64,000 bases of DNA from contig OX352761.1 of the NCBI GenBank assembly GCA_947095585.1, positions 59,202,832 to 59,266,831 on the forward strand, given 5' to 3'. A model generated the notes under the pieces. It was not told the DNA's origin and searched no databases. It saw only the letters and a list, made by a program, of their open reading frames with translations. Position 1 is the first letter of the stretch. Each line of letters starts with the position of its first letter. The position numbers and the translations under genes were made by a program. This stretch comes from Nephrocerus scutellatus. Its lineage: Eukaryota > Arthropoda > Insecta > Diptera > Pipunculidae. Of the stretch, positions 46,518-58,400 are shown in pieces.

Positions 46518-47869
46518 ACTTTTCTGCTGGCGATAGCTCTCCTAAAGGTTGGGCATTTGCTGCTGCCCGCTACATGCTTCGCATCTTCTGGGTGTTCCTT
46601 TCTACAGAACATGCACGAAGGCTCCTTTGCGCAAGACTTAGCTATGTGGCCCTCATCCCCACATCTTCTACACAGCTTGGAGCGATCTTCTCCGTTTTTA
46701 CACTGCTTGGCAATGTGCCCAAATTCCAGGCATTTGAAGCACTTTTTGAGGAGTGTCCGTTCGCGGATGCGACACACTACCCACCCGATTTTTATCTTCT
46801 GTACTTCCAGCAGCTTCTTTGATTTTGCATTTGGAAGGCTGATAGTCGCCGTTTGGGTTCCACCATATGCTTTCCTCAGCGATATAAAGTCTGACGGTGT
46901 AACGCCTTCGACTCCGGCTTGGACTTCGATTGATTCACAAATGTCTTCTTTTGTGGTGATCTCATCGATGTCTTTCAGCTCGATGCTAGTGCGTTGGGTG
47001 AGGGTTCTTACGTTTGCTTGTTCGCCTAACGCCTCGCTTATGACGCTTTTAAATTCCGCTGTCTTGTCACTTGTCTCCTTCAATTGAATTAAGAGGTCAC
47101 CTTTTTGTGTCCTTCTGATCCTAGATACTGCTTTTCCAATTGTTTCTAGTTTTGGATCAGCCTTCACGTTGCGCAATATCTGCGCATTGGATATTTCGCC
47201 CTTCGCTTCTATGACTATGGCGTCAGGTCTTGCCTTTCTTATAATTGGCTTTTGTTTTACGGCGGACTTCTTGGCAGATGCGTCTGACTTCACTTTATTT
47301 TTAGTTTTAGCGACGACTTTTGTCCATTCGCCTTCTCCAGTTTTTTTAACATTTTTAATACCCTTTTCCTGGGTTTTTTCTTCCGTCGCTATTACCATAG
47401 GCTTACGTGAGGACTGGCGTTGCTCTTGCCTCCGCTTTGGATTCGGCGTTTCGCTGTGGGTAGGCTGCTTCCTTTTTTGCTCCATTGAAGCTTTGAGCCA
47501 TGGAGAGGTTTGAGATGAGGTGTGATTAACCATCTTCTCCTGAGTCTTCTTGTTATTAATGTAGATAGCCGATAACTCATAGAGGTTTTTAATGCTATCA
47601 ATCGCATCCCGCATGGCTTGATGGATGGAACGTCTTTTTCCATCTTCCAACATTTCTACCAGTCCCTTGATCTGCTCTCCTAGTTTATGAAAGTCAGATT
47701 TGCCGGGGCTGGCTTCCTTTATCACCTTTCTTGTTTCCGGTGATTCGCGCCTTTGTGACGTTTGGGCCACTGGTGATCTCGCCATCTTCGAACTCCTTTT
47801 AAAAGAATTCACATTCTCCTCTCCTACAACTCCTTCTACTTCTCCTCCTCCTAAATTCTGGGAATTCAT
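46514..47869 (-). CDS. ORF1 (Gag-like), intact, copy 4
   Basis: A 451-codon frame almost identical to copy 1 ORF1, with the same three zinc motifs and ending; one visible difference is Ser for Ala in the AKAKK segment. Although its ORF2 is dead, the protein could still act in trans. Confidence 0.85.
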   Translation of the reverse strand: MNSQNLGGGEVEGVVGEENVNSFKRSSKMARSPVAQTSQRRESPETRKVIKEASPGKSDFHKLGEQIKGLVEMLEDGKRRSIHQAMRDAIDSIKNLYELSAIYINNKKTQEKMVNHTSSQTSPWLKASMEQKRKQPTHSETPNPKRRQEQRQSSRKPMVIATEEKTQEKGIKNVKKTGEGEWTKVVAKTKNKVKSDASAKKSAVKQKPIIRKARPDAIVIEAKGEISNAQILRNVKADPKLETIGKAVSRIRRTQKGDLLIQLKETSDKTAEFKSVISEALGEQANVRTLTQRTSIELKDIDEITTKEDICESIEVQAGVEGVTPSDFISLRKAYGGTQTATISLPNAKSKKLLEVQKIKIGWVVCRIRERTLLKKCFKCLEFGHIAKQCKNGEDRSKLCRRCGDEGHIAKSCAKEPSCMFCRKEHPEDAKHVAGSSKCPTFRRAIASRKV

Positions 47870-48475
47870 TGTAAATTGGGTCCCCACTCAAAGCCGTTAT
47901 CAATGCTCGGGTGTGTAGTCACCTATGGATCCCATGGTTATCTATGCAAGCAGTGAGGCCATGCGGGGGTTGACACTAGCCCTTATGGGGTCTTGTGTTC
48001 AGAGCCAGATCAGTGTTAGACAGGAATTTTTCATCTGTACCTACACCACTAACTTAATAGCGACGTAACATTGAGCGTACTTTGAGTCCTGCCAGGGTTT
48101 TAACGGGACGGGGGCGCCGGTAGCATTAGCCTGAAAGCCATTTCAGCAAAATTTCACTCTTGCCTACTCAGGTAACAGAATACCTCAGACGTCAGCCCAA
48201 GAGTTGACAAATCAAAATGACTGCTTCCAGTATACCATAATTAAGACCTTACTGGGCTCAGTCTTAATACATTCATTGAATGCCGCGTTCCCTCGTTGGC
48301 CGCGGCTTTTCCTCCGGGCGGGTTGGGAGTTATACCGCTCCTACTCGGTCGTCAGAGCCTCGGCGAGCAGGTTTTTCCATACAAGAGAGGTTGACAGTGA
48401 CTTCTTCTCCGCCGTAACCCTGGCTAGGGCCCCTCACATGGTACTATCACCCGGGGCAGGTGAACCAAGGTTTGT

Positions 48476-48658
<183 letters not shown>

Positions 48659-48855
48659 TTTTATGGCTGTGCCAGAGGTGGGGAATCTTCTAAAAGATAC
48701 CAGTAGAGCCCTCCAGGGGTACTAGCATGCACGATTCGTAAACCTGAATGTTCGTACCAGGAATTACGCCTACGTACTAAACCCTCCTTACACACTTCAA
48801 CCACTCTCCCCGCGGGACTGCCGTTAGGTATTACATCACGGGGCTGGTAAGCAGA

Positions 48856-51843
48856 TTACTCTATGCCTTCTGCATCTTCTGCTGCTGCTGATCGCCTTAT
48901 CTTTTCGATTCTTCGCAGCTCGTTTTGCACATTCGTTATAATTACACACACTTCTGTCCACTTACCCTCAGATCTCAGCATTTCTTCTAACAGGACTTGT
49001 GGACTTGGCAGGCTGCTTCTCCATTCTCTGAAGCGTCCGCATTGGAAAATCGCATGCTCCGTATCTTCTTCCAGTTCCGGACAATCTGGGCAAAAAGGTG
49101 AGCTATCGTGTCCAAATCTATAAAGATATCTTCGATAGCCGCCATGGCCTGACAGAAACTGCGTAAATTGGTAATTGCAGTTACCGTGAGATCGGTTTGT
49201 CCAATTCTCTATATTCGGGATCAGTTTGTGGGTCCATCTTCCTTTCAAACTTATGTCCCACCTGGCTTGCCATACAGCCATTGAGGTGGCCTTTTCTTCT
49301 TCTTTGATCATTTTGATTGATCGTTGGTCCGGATGTGATAAGGCTCTTCTATTGTAGATCCTAAGCATTTCATCTGCGAGGATGTCTACTGGAACCATTC
49401 CTGCTATAACGAGGGCCGCATCATCGGAGATCGTTCGGAACCCGCTGATCGTCCTTAGTGCACTGAGTCTGTATATAGACGAGAGGTTTCTTCTTATTTC
49501 TTTAGTCACCAGTGCCTCCGCCCAAACTGGGGCTGCGTACAGGAGGACTGAGCTAACTACTCTGGACATTAGGACCCTCCTTGGATATCCTGGTCCTCCG
49601 ACATTTGGCAGTATCCGAGATAATGCTGCCTGCATCTGCGACGCCTTTCTGCTAGAATAGTCCACGTGTATTTTAAAACGGAGCCTATTGTCAAGCATTA
49701 CTCCTAGGTATTTGACAAAATCCTTTGATCTAATAGTCTGGTTACCAACTCGTATATTTATGTATTCTATATTTTTCCGGCTGGTAATCAGGACTGCTTC
49801 CGTTTTATGGTCGGCTAATTCTAAACCGACGGATACTAGCCATTTTTTGATTTGGCCAACTGCTTCATTCGTGGCTGACTCTATTCCATTGATTGTCTTT
49901 GACACTGTGACAACGGCGATGTCGTCAGCGAATCCAAATATTTGTACGCCTGGTGGTAATGCTAGTCTTAGAACTCCATCGTACATTATATTCCATAGAA
50001 GGGGACCCAGCACCGATCCTTGTGGGACTCCTGCGGAGACGTTATAGTACTTTGTACCCTCATTGGTTTCGTACCTCAACCTTCTATAACTTAAGTAGCT
50101 TGACACTATCTTCCTTATATAGTATGGTGCATCCATTCTGGCGAGTGATCTTCTTATTGAGGACCATTTTGCAGAGTTAAAGGCGTTTTTTATGTCCAGT
50201 GTCACTACTGCACAATATTCCTTTGTGCCCCACCGCCATCTTTTTCCTTCAATCGCATTCTTTGCTATATTGACCACCGCCTTTATGGCGTCGACGGTCG
50301 AGCGCGATTTTCGAAACCCGAACTGATGATCTGACAGTGCTCCTTTATTATCCGCTATATTAAGCAATCTGTCATATATGATCCGCTCGAGTATCTTTCC
50401 CATTGTATCTAGTAGACATATTGGGCGGTACGATGATGGTTCGCCCGGTGGTTTGTTTCCCTTTGGAAGCAATACTAAATGCTGCAGTTTCCAAGGTTCA
50501 GGGAAAACTCCTTCATCTAGACACTGTTGCATGCATGTCATGAACATGTCCGGCCTACTTCGGATGGCGGCTTTCAATGCTTTATTAGGAATGCCATCGG
50601 GTCCAGGAGCTTTGTTGTCTCGTATTCTTTTACTTGCGTTCACGAGTTCATCAACTGTTAGCCTTGGAATACTTTCTGTGCTAATTTCTCTTATTATGTT
50701 GCACATAGTATATGGTCCTTTCGGAAATAGGTGTTCTACGATGGACCTAAGCTTTGTTGGGCATGATATTTGCGGGGTCTTACAGCCTTTTAGCTTTGCC
50801 ATAACTATTTTGTATGCTGTGCCCCAGGGATTGATGTCCGCCTCGTCACATAGTCGTTTGAAGCACTTCGACTTGCTTTCTTTGATTGCATTTTTTAAAT
50901 TTCGTCTAGCTAATCTTAGCATATCAAGACGTTCTTGAATGTCTGATCCCCTTCTTGATCGCTGCACTCTACGTCTGGCTTGTAAGCAGGCAGCTCTCAG
51001 TGCTTTTATCTGCTCATTCCACCAGTAGCAGTGTTCACCTCTCTTGCTAGGTCTTCTCCTGGGCATAGCTGCGTCGCACGCTGTAGTGATTATACTGGTA
51101 AGTTGTTGCGACAGGATCTCAGATGTTCCGCTTTCGATTAGGAAGCTTGAGTTTATGATTTCCTCAAACATTTCTTTATCAAGGAACTTGTCTTTCCATT
51201 TAGGTCCCCCTAATTTTGGGCGTTGCACGGCTTTTTTTTCTTTAATTTCAATTACAATCGCCTGGTGGTCGCTGTGCGTATAGTCTTCGCTGACGCGCCA
51301 TTTTATCATCCGCAGGAGGGAACTGCTAGCGAAGGTAATATCGATGATCGATCCCCTTACTGCTTTGCGATACGTATTTGCTCGTCCCGTGTTAGCTATG
51401 CCTATATTTAATGAGGCGAAAGATTCTAGCAGATAATGTCCTCTGATATTAGTAAATCTGCTGCCCCAGTCTGTTGCCCAGGCATTGAAGTCTCCGCCTA
51501 TAACCACTGGAGCTCTTCCTCGAGCATCGGCCGTTAAATTTTCTATCATTGCTGAGTATTCGCTCATCGTCCAGCTGGGTCTTGCGTAACAACTATAAAA
51601 GTTGATTCCATTTATTTTTGCCCGTACGAAGCCCTCCGCCTGCCCGTCTACATCTTGGAAGGCATGTCTCCCGCAAATCCATATTGCAGCTTTTTCTGTT
51701 TTGTCACATGCCCAAGCGTTGATGTCACGAGATTTGTACGGTTCGCTTATTAAAATTATGTCCGCTCTCTCGTCTTTAGCCGTCTGTGACAGGATATCCT
51801 GTGCTATCTCGCAGTGATTTAGGTTTATCTGGATAACCTTCAT
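48856..51843 (-). CDS. ORF2 endonuclease-reverse transcriptase, intact, copy 5
   Basis: A second open 995-codon ORF2, same length as copy 3, with all endonuclease, RT (FADD) and zinc motifs. It differs from copy 3 at a handful of residues (for example Val for Gly in RKAGRGSI, Ile for Phe near the end). With no intact ORF1 in cis it would depend on ORF1 from another copy. Confidence 0.9.
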   Translation of the reverse strand: MKVIQINLNHCEIAQDILSQTAKDERADIILISEPYKSRDINAWACDKTEKAAIWICGRHAFQDVDGQAEGFVRAKINGINFYSCYARPSWTMSEYSAMIENLTADARGRAPVVIGGDFNAWATDWGSRFTNIRGHYLLESFASLNIGIANTGRANTYRKAVRGSIIDITFASSSLLRMIKWRVSEDYTHSDHQAIVIEIKEKKAVQRPKLGGPKWKDKFLDKEMFEEIINSSFLIESGTSEILSQQLTSIITTACDAAMPRRRPSKRGEHCYWWNEQIKALRAACLQARRRVQRSRRGSDIQERLDMLRLARRNLKNAIKESKSKCFKRLCDEADINPWGTAYKIVMAKLKGCKTPQISCPTKLRSIVEHLFPKGPYTMCNIIREISTESIPRLTVDELVNASKRIRDNKAPGPDGIPNKALKAAIRSRPDMFMTCMQQCLDEGVFPEPWKLQHLVLLPKGNKPPGEPSSYRPICLLDTMGKILERIIYDRLLNIADNKGALSDHQFGFRKSRSTVDAIKAVVNIAKNAIEGKRWRWGTKEYCAVVTLDIKNAFNSAKWSSIRRSLARMDAPYYIRKIVSSYLSYRRLRYETNEGTKYYNVSAGVPQGSVLGPLLWNIMYDGVLRLALPPGVQIFGFADDIAVVTVSKTINGIESATNEAVGQIKKWLVSVGLELADHKTEAVLITSRKNIEYINIRVGNQTIRSKDFVKYLGVMLDNRLRFKIHVDYSSRKASQMQAALSRILPNVGGPGYPRRVLMSRVVSSVLLYAAPVWAEALVTKEIRRNLSSIYRLSALRTISGFRTISDDAALVIAGMVPVDILADEMLRIYNRRALSHPDQRSIKMIKEEEKATSMAVWQARWDISLKGRWTHKLIPNIENWTNRSHGNCNYQFTQFLSGHGGYRRYLYRFGHDSSPFCPDCPELEEDTEHAIFQCGRFREWRSSLPSPQVLLEEMLRSEGKWTEVCVIITNVQNELRRIEKIRRSAAAEDAEGIE

Positions 51844-53196
51844 ACTTTTCTGCTGGCGATAGCTCTCCTAAAGACTGGGCATTTGCTGCTGCCCGCTACA
51901 TGCTTCGCATCTTCTGGGTGTTCCTTTCTACAGAACATGCACGAAGGCTCCTTTGCGCAAGACTTAGCTATGTGGCCCTCATCCCCACATCTTCTACACA
52001 ACTTGGAGCGATCTTCTCCGTTTTTACACTGCTTGGCAATGTGCCCAAATTCCAGGCATTTGAAGCACTTTTTGAGGAGTGTCCGTTCGCGGATGCGACA
52101 CACTACCCACCCGATTTTTATCTTCTGTACTTCCAGCAGCTTCTTTGCTTTTTGCATTTGGAAGGCTGATAGTCGCCGTTTGGGTTCCACCATATGCTTT
52201 CCTCAGCGATATAAAGTCTGACGGTGTGACGTCTTCGACTCCGGCTTGGACTTCGATTGATTCACAAATGTCTTCTTTTGTGGTGATCTCATCGATGTCT
52301 TTCAGCTCGATGCTAGTGCGTTGGGTGAGGGTTCTTACGTTTGCTTGTTCGCCTAACGCCTCACTTATGACGCTTTTAAATTCCGCTGTCTTGTCACTTG
52401 TCTCCTTCAATTGAATTAAGAGGTCACCTTTTTGTGTCCTTCTGATCCTAGATACTGCTTTTCCAATTGTTTCTAGTTTTGGATCAGCCTTCACGTTGCG
52501 CAATATCTGCGCATAGGATATTTCGCCCTTCGCTTCTATGACTATGGCGTCAGGTCTTGCCTTTCTTATAATTGGCTTTTGTTTTACGGCGGACTTCTTG
52601 GCAGATGCGTCTGACTTCACTTTATTTTTAGTTTTAGCGACGACTTTTGTCCATTCGCCTTCTCCAGTTTTTTTAACATTTTTAATACCCTTTTCCTGGG
52701 TTTTTTCTTCCGTCGCTATTACCATAGGCTTACGTGAGGACTGGCGTTGCTCTTGCCTCCGCTTTGGATTCGGCGTTTCGCTGTGGATAGGCTGCTTCCT
52801 TTTTTGCTCCATTGAAGCTTTGAGCCATGGAGAGGTTTGAGATGAGGTGTGATTAACCATCTTCTCCTGAGTCTTCTTGTTATTAATGTAGATAGCCGAT
52901 AACTCATAGAGGTTTTTAATGCTATCAATCGCATCCCGCATGGCTTGATGGATGGAACGTCTTTTTCCATCTTCCAACATTTCTACCAGTCCCTTGATCT
53001 GCTCTCCTAGTTTATGAAAGTCAGATTTGCCGGGGCTGGCTTCCTTTATCACCTTTCTTGTTTCCGGTGATTCGCGCCTTTGTGACGTTTGGGCCACTGG
53101 TGATCTCGCCATCTTCGAACTCCTTTTAAAAGAATTCACATTCTCCTCTCCTACAACTCCTTCTACTTCTCCTCCTCCTAAATTCTGGGAATTCAT
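51840..53196 (-). pseudogene. ORF1, copy 5, 1-nt frameshift
   Basis: Open from the ATG at 53196 to a T insertion (A on the element strand) near 52150. The zinc motifs continue in another frame (51840-52193) with the same sequence as copy 3. It is the only lesion seen in copy 5. Confidence 0.85.
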
Positions 53197-53876
53197 TGTA
53201 AATTGGGTCCCCACTCAAAGCCGTTATCAATGCTCGGGTGTGTAGTCACCTATGGATCCCATGGTTATCTATGCAAGCAGTGAGGCCATGCGGGGGTTGA
53301 CACGAGCCCTTATGGGGTCTTGTGTTCAGAGCCAGATCAGTGTAAGACAGGAATTTTTCATCTGTACCTACACCACTAACTTAATAGCGACGAAACATTG
53401 AGCGTACTTTGAGTCCTGCCAGGGTTTTAACGGGACGGGGGCGCCGGTAGCATTAGCCTGAAAGCCATTTCAGCAAAATTTCACTCTTGCCTACTCAGGT
53501 AACAGAATACCACAGACGTCAGCCCAAGAGTTGACAAATCAAAATGATTGCTTCCAGTATACCATAATTAAGACCTTACTGGGCTCAGTCTTAATACATT
53601 CATTGAATGCCGCGCTCCCTCGTTGGCCGCGGCTTTTCCACCGGGCGGGTTGGGAGTTATACCGCTCCTACTCGGTCGTCAGAGCCTCGGCGAGCAGGTT
53701 TTTCCATGCAAGAGAGGTTGACAGTGACTTCTTCTCCGCCGTAACCCTGGCTAGGGCCCCTCACATGGTACTATCACCCGGGGCAGGTGAACCAAGGTTT
53801 GTTGACGTGGTTTTACTCCCCGGACTAGGGCCCGTGGGGTTGTCAGACCCAACACTCTACTTCAGAGTGCCCTTGC

Positions 53877-54020
<144 letters not shown>

Positions 54021-54266
54021 CGTATTTCCTTTTTTTTAATGTCTGTGCCAAAGTAGGGAATCTTCTAAAAGATACCAGTAGAGCCCTCCAGGGGTACTAC
54101 CTTGCACGATTCGTAAACCTGAATGTTCGTACCAGGAATTACGCATACGTACTAAACCCTCCTTACACACTTCAACCACTCTCCCCATGGGACTGCCGTT
54201 AGGTATTACATCACGGGGCTGGTTAGCAGATTACTCTATGCCTTCTGCATCTTCTGCTGACGCTGA

Positions 54267-57208
54267 TCACCTCATATTTTCGATTCTTCGCAGCTCGTTT
54301 TTCACTTCCGTTACGAATACACACACTTCTGTCCACTTATCCTCGGATCTTTGCATTTCTTCTAAAAGGACGTGTGGACTTGGCAGGTTGCTTCTCCATT
54401 CTCTGAAGCGTCTGCAATGGAAAATCGCATGCTCTGTGTCTTCTTCTATGTCTGGACAATCTGGGCAAAAAGGTGAGCTATCGTGTCCAAATCGATAAAG
54501 ATATTTTCGATAGCCGCCATGGCCTGACAGAAACTTCGTAAATTGGTAGTTGCAGTTACCGTGAGATCGGTTTGTCCAATTCTCAATGTTCGGGATCAGT
54601 TTGTAGGTCCATCTTCCTTTCAAACTTATGTCCCACCGGTCTTGCCACACAGCCATTGAGGTGGCCTTTTCTTCCTCTTTGATCATTTCAATTGTTCGTT
54701 GGTCCTGTTGTGATAAGGCTCTTCTATTGTAGATCCTAAGCATTTCATCTGCGAGGATATCTACTGGAACCATTCCTGCTATAACGAGGGCAGCATCATC
54801 GGAGATCGTTCGGAACCCGCTGATCGTCCTTAGTGCACTGAGTCTGTATATAGACGATAAGTTTCTTCTTATTTCTTTAGTCACCAGTGCATCCGCCCAA
54901 ACTGGGGCTGCGTAAAGGAGGACTGAGCTGACTAATCTAGATATTAGGACCCTCATTGTATATCCTGGTCCTCCAACGTTTGGCAGAATCCGGAATAATG
55001 CTGCCTGCATCTGGGAAGCCTTTTTGCTCGAGTAGTCCACGTGTATTTTAAAACGGAGCCAGCATTACTCCTAGGTATTTGACAAAATCCTTTGATCTAA
55101 TAGTCTGGTTACCAACTCGTATATTTATGTATTCTATATTTTTCCGGCTGGTTCAGGACTGCTTCCGTTTTATGGTCGGCTAATTCTAGACCGACGGATA
55201 CTAGCCATTTTTTGATTTGGCCAACTGCTTCGTTCGTGGCTGACTCTATTCCATTGATTGTCTTTGACACTGTGACAACGGCGATGTCGTCGGCGAATCC
55301 AAATATTTGTACGCCTGGTGGTAATGCTAGTCTTAGAACTCCATCGTACATAATATTCCATAGAAGGGGACCCAGCACCGATCCTTGTGGGACTCCTGCG
55401 GAGACGTTATAGTACTTTGTACCCTCATTGGTTTCGTACCTCAACCTTCTATAACTTAAGTAGCTTGACACTATCTTCCTTATATAGTATGGTGCATCCA
55501 TTCTGGCGAGTGATCTTCTTATTGAGGACCATTTTGCAGAGTTAAAGGCGTTTTTTATGTCCAGTGTCACTACTGCACAATATTCCTTTGTGCCCCACCG
55601 CCATCTTTTTCCTTTAATCGCATTCTTTGCTATATTGACCACCGCCTTTATGGCGTCGACGGTCGAGCGCGATTTTCGAAACCCGAACTGATGATCTGAC
55701 AGTGCTCCTTTATTATCCGCTATTTTAAGCAATCTGTCATATATGATCCGCTCGAGTATCTTTCCCATTGTATCTAGTAGGCATATTGGGCGGTACGATG
55801 ATGGTTCGCCCGGTGGTTTGTTTCCCTTTGGAAGCAATACTAAATGCTGCAGTTTCCAAGGTTCAGGGAAAACTCCTTCATCTAGACACTGTTGCATGCA
55901 TGTCATGAACATGTCCGGCCTACTTCGGATGGCGGCTTTCAATGCTTTATTAGGAATGCCATCGGGTCCAGGAGCTTTGTTGTCTCGTATTCTTTTACTT
56001 GCGTTCACGAGTTCATCAACTGTTAGCCTTGGAATACTTTCTGTGCTAATTTCTCTTATTATGTTGCACATAGTATATGGTCCTTTCGGAAATAGGTGTT
56101 CTACGATGGACCTAAGCTTTGTTGGGCATGATATTTGCGGGGTCTTACAGCCTTTTAGCTTTGCCATAACTATTTTGTATGCTGTGCCCCAGGGATTGAT
56201 GTCCGCCTCGTCACATAGTCGTTTGAAGCACTTCGACTTGCTTTCTTTAATTGCATTTTTTAAATTTCGTCTAGCTAATCTTAGCATATCAAGACGTTCT
56301 TGAATGTCTGATCCCCTTCTTGATCGCTGCACTCTACGTCTGGCTTGTAAGCAGGCAGCTCTCAGTGCTTTTATCTGCTCATTCCACCAGTAGCAGTGTT
56401 CACCTCTCTTGCTAAGTCTTCTCCTGGGCATAGCTGCGTCGCACGCTGTAGTGATTATACTGGTAAGTTGTTGCGACAGGATCTCAGATGTTCCGCTTTC
56501 GATTAGGAAGCTTGAGTTTATGATTTCCTCAAACATTTCTTTATCAAGGAACTTGTCTTTCCATTTAGGTCCCCCTAATTTTGGGCGTTGCACGGCTTTT
56601 TTTTCTCTTTAATTTCAATTACAATCGCCTGGTGGTCGCTGTGCGTATAGTCTTCGCTGACACGCCATTTTATCATCCGCAGGAGGGAACTGCTAGCGAA
56701 GGTTATATCGATGATCGATCCCCTTCCTGCTTTGCGATACGTATTTGCTCGTCCCGTGTTAGCTATGCCTATATTTAATGAGGCGAAAGATTCTAGCAGA
56801 TAATGTCTTCTGGTATTAGTAAATCTGCTGCCCCAGTCTGTTGCCCAGGCATTGAAGTCTCCGCCTATAACCACTGGAGCTCTTCCTCAAGCATCGGCCG
56901 TTAAATTTTCTATCATTGCTGAGTATTCGTTCATCGTCCAGCTGGGTCTTGCGTAACAACTATAAAAGTTGATTCCATTTATTTTTGCCCGTACGAAGCC
57001 CTCCGCCTGCCCGTCTACATCTTGGAAGGCATGTCTCCCGCAAATCCATATTGCAGTTTTTTCTGTTTTGTCACATGCCCAAGCGTTGATGTCACGAGAT
57101 TTGTACGGTTCGCTTATTAAAATTATGTCCGCTCTCTCGTCTTTAGCCGTCTGTGACAGGATATCCTGTGCTATCTCGCAGTGATAGGTTTATCTGGATA
57201 ACCTTCAT
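54267..57208 (-). pseudogene. ORF2, copy 6, broken
   Basis: It has all subtype B lesions (deletion after the start, A8 insertion, two RT deletions, early stop), plus a private nonsense change in the endonuclease at about 56889 (CGA to TGA on the element strand). The endonuclease remnant is 56575-56874 and the main RT frame 55109-56593. Confidence 0.85.
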
Positions 57209-58396
57209 ACTTTTCTGCTGGCGATAGCTCTCCTAAAGACTGGGCATTTGCTGCTGCCCGCTACATGCTTCGCATCTTCTGGGTGTTCCTTTCTACAGAA
57301 CATGCACGAAGGCTCCTTTGCGCAAGACTTAGCTATGTGGCCCTCATCCCCACATCTTCTACACAGCTTGGAGCGATCTTCTCCGTTTTTACACTGCTTA
57401 GCAATGTGCCCAAATTCCAGGCATTTGAAGCACTTTTTGAGGAGTGTCCGTTCGCGGATGCGACACACTACCCACCCGATTTTTATCTTCTGTGCTTCCA
57501 GCAGCTTCTTTGCTTTTGCATTTGGAAGGCTGATAGTCGCCGTTTGGGTTCCACCATATGCTTTCCTCAGCGATATAAAGTCTGACGGTGTAACGCCTTC
57601 GACTCCGGCTTGGACTTCGATTGATTAACAAATGTCTTCTTTTGTGGTGATCTCATCGATGTCTTTCAGCTCGATGCTAGTGCGTTGGGTGAGGGTTCTT
57701 ACGTTTGCTTGTTCGCCTAACGCCTCACTTATGACGCTTTTAAATTCCGCTGTCTTGTCACTTGTCTCCTTCAATTGAATTAAGAGGTCACCTTTTTGTG
57801 TCCTTCTGATCCTAGATACTGCTTTTCCAATTGTTTCTAGTTTTGGATCAGCCTTCACGTTGCGCAATATCTGCGCATAGGATATTTCGCCCTTCGCTTC
57901 TATGACTATGGCGTCAGGTCTTGCCTTTCTTATAATTGGCTTTTGTTTTACGGCGGACTTCTTGGCAGATGCGTCTGACTTCACTTTATTTTTAGTTTTA
58001 GCGACGACTTTTGTCCATTCGCCTTCTCCAGTTTTTTTAACATTTTTAATACCCTTTTCCTGGGTTTTTTCTTCCGTCGCTATTACCATAGGCTTACGTG
58101 AGGACTGGCGTTGCTCTTGCCTCCGCTTTGGATTCGGCGTTTCGCTGTGGATAGGCTGCTTCCTTTTTTGCTCCATTGAAGCTTTGAGCCATGGAGAGGT
58201 TTGAGATGAGGAGTGATTAACCATCTTCTCCTGAGTCTTCTTGTTATTAATGTAGATAGCCGATAACTCATAGAGGTTTTTAATGCTATCAATCTCATCC
58301 CGCATGGCTTGATGGATGGAACGTCTTTTTCCATCTTCCAACATTTCTACCAGTCCCTTGATCTGCTCTCCTAGTTTATGAAAGTCAGATTTGCCG
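57205..58396 (-). pseudogene. ORF1, copy 6, truncated and with nonsense mutation
   Basis: It has the subtype B stop near 57626 and lacks its first ~60 codons owing to the junction at 58396. The zinc-motif part (57205-57468) is otherwise open. Confidence 0.85.
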
Positions 58397-58400
58397 ATAA

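Larger units (their letters stand above)
54021..58396 (-). mobile_element. R1-clade LINE copy 6 (subtype B), 5' part lost
   Basis: The 3' end is intact and joined to the microsatellite. The copy stops inside ORF1 at TTGCCG (58391-58396). Four extra bases, ATAA, then lead into the RT of copy 7. The 5' UTR, microsatellite and 3' end of the next copy were therefore deleted. Confidence 0.85.
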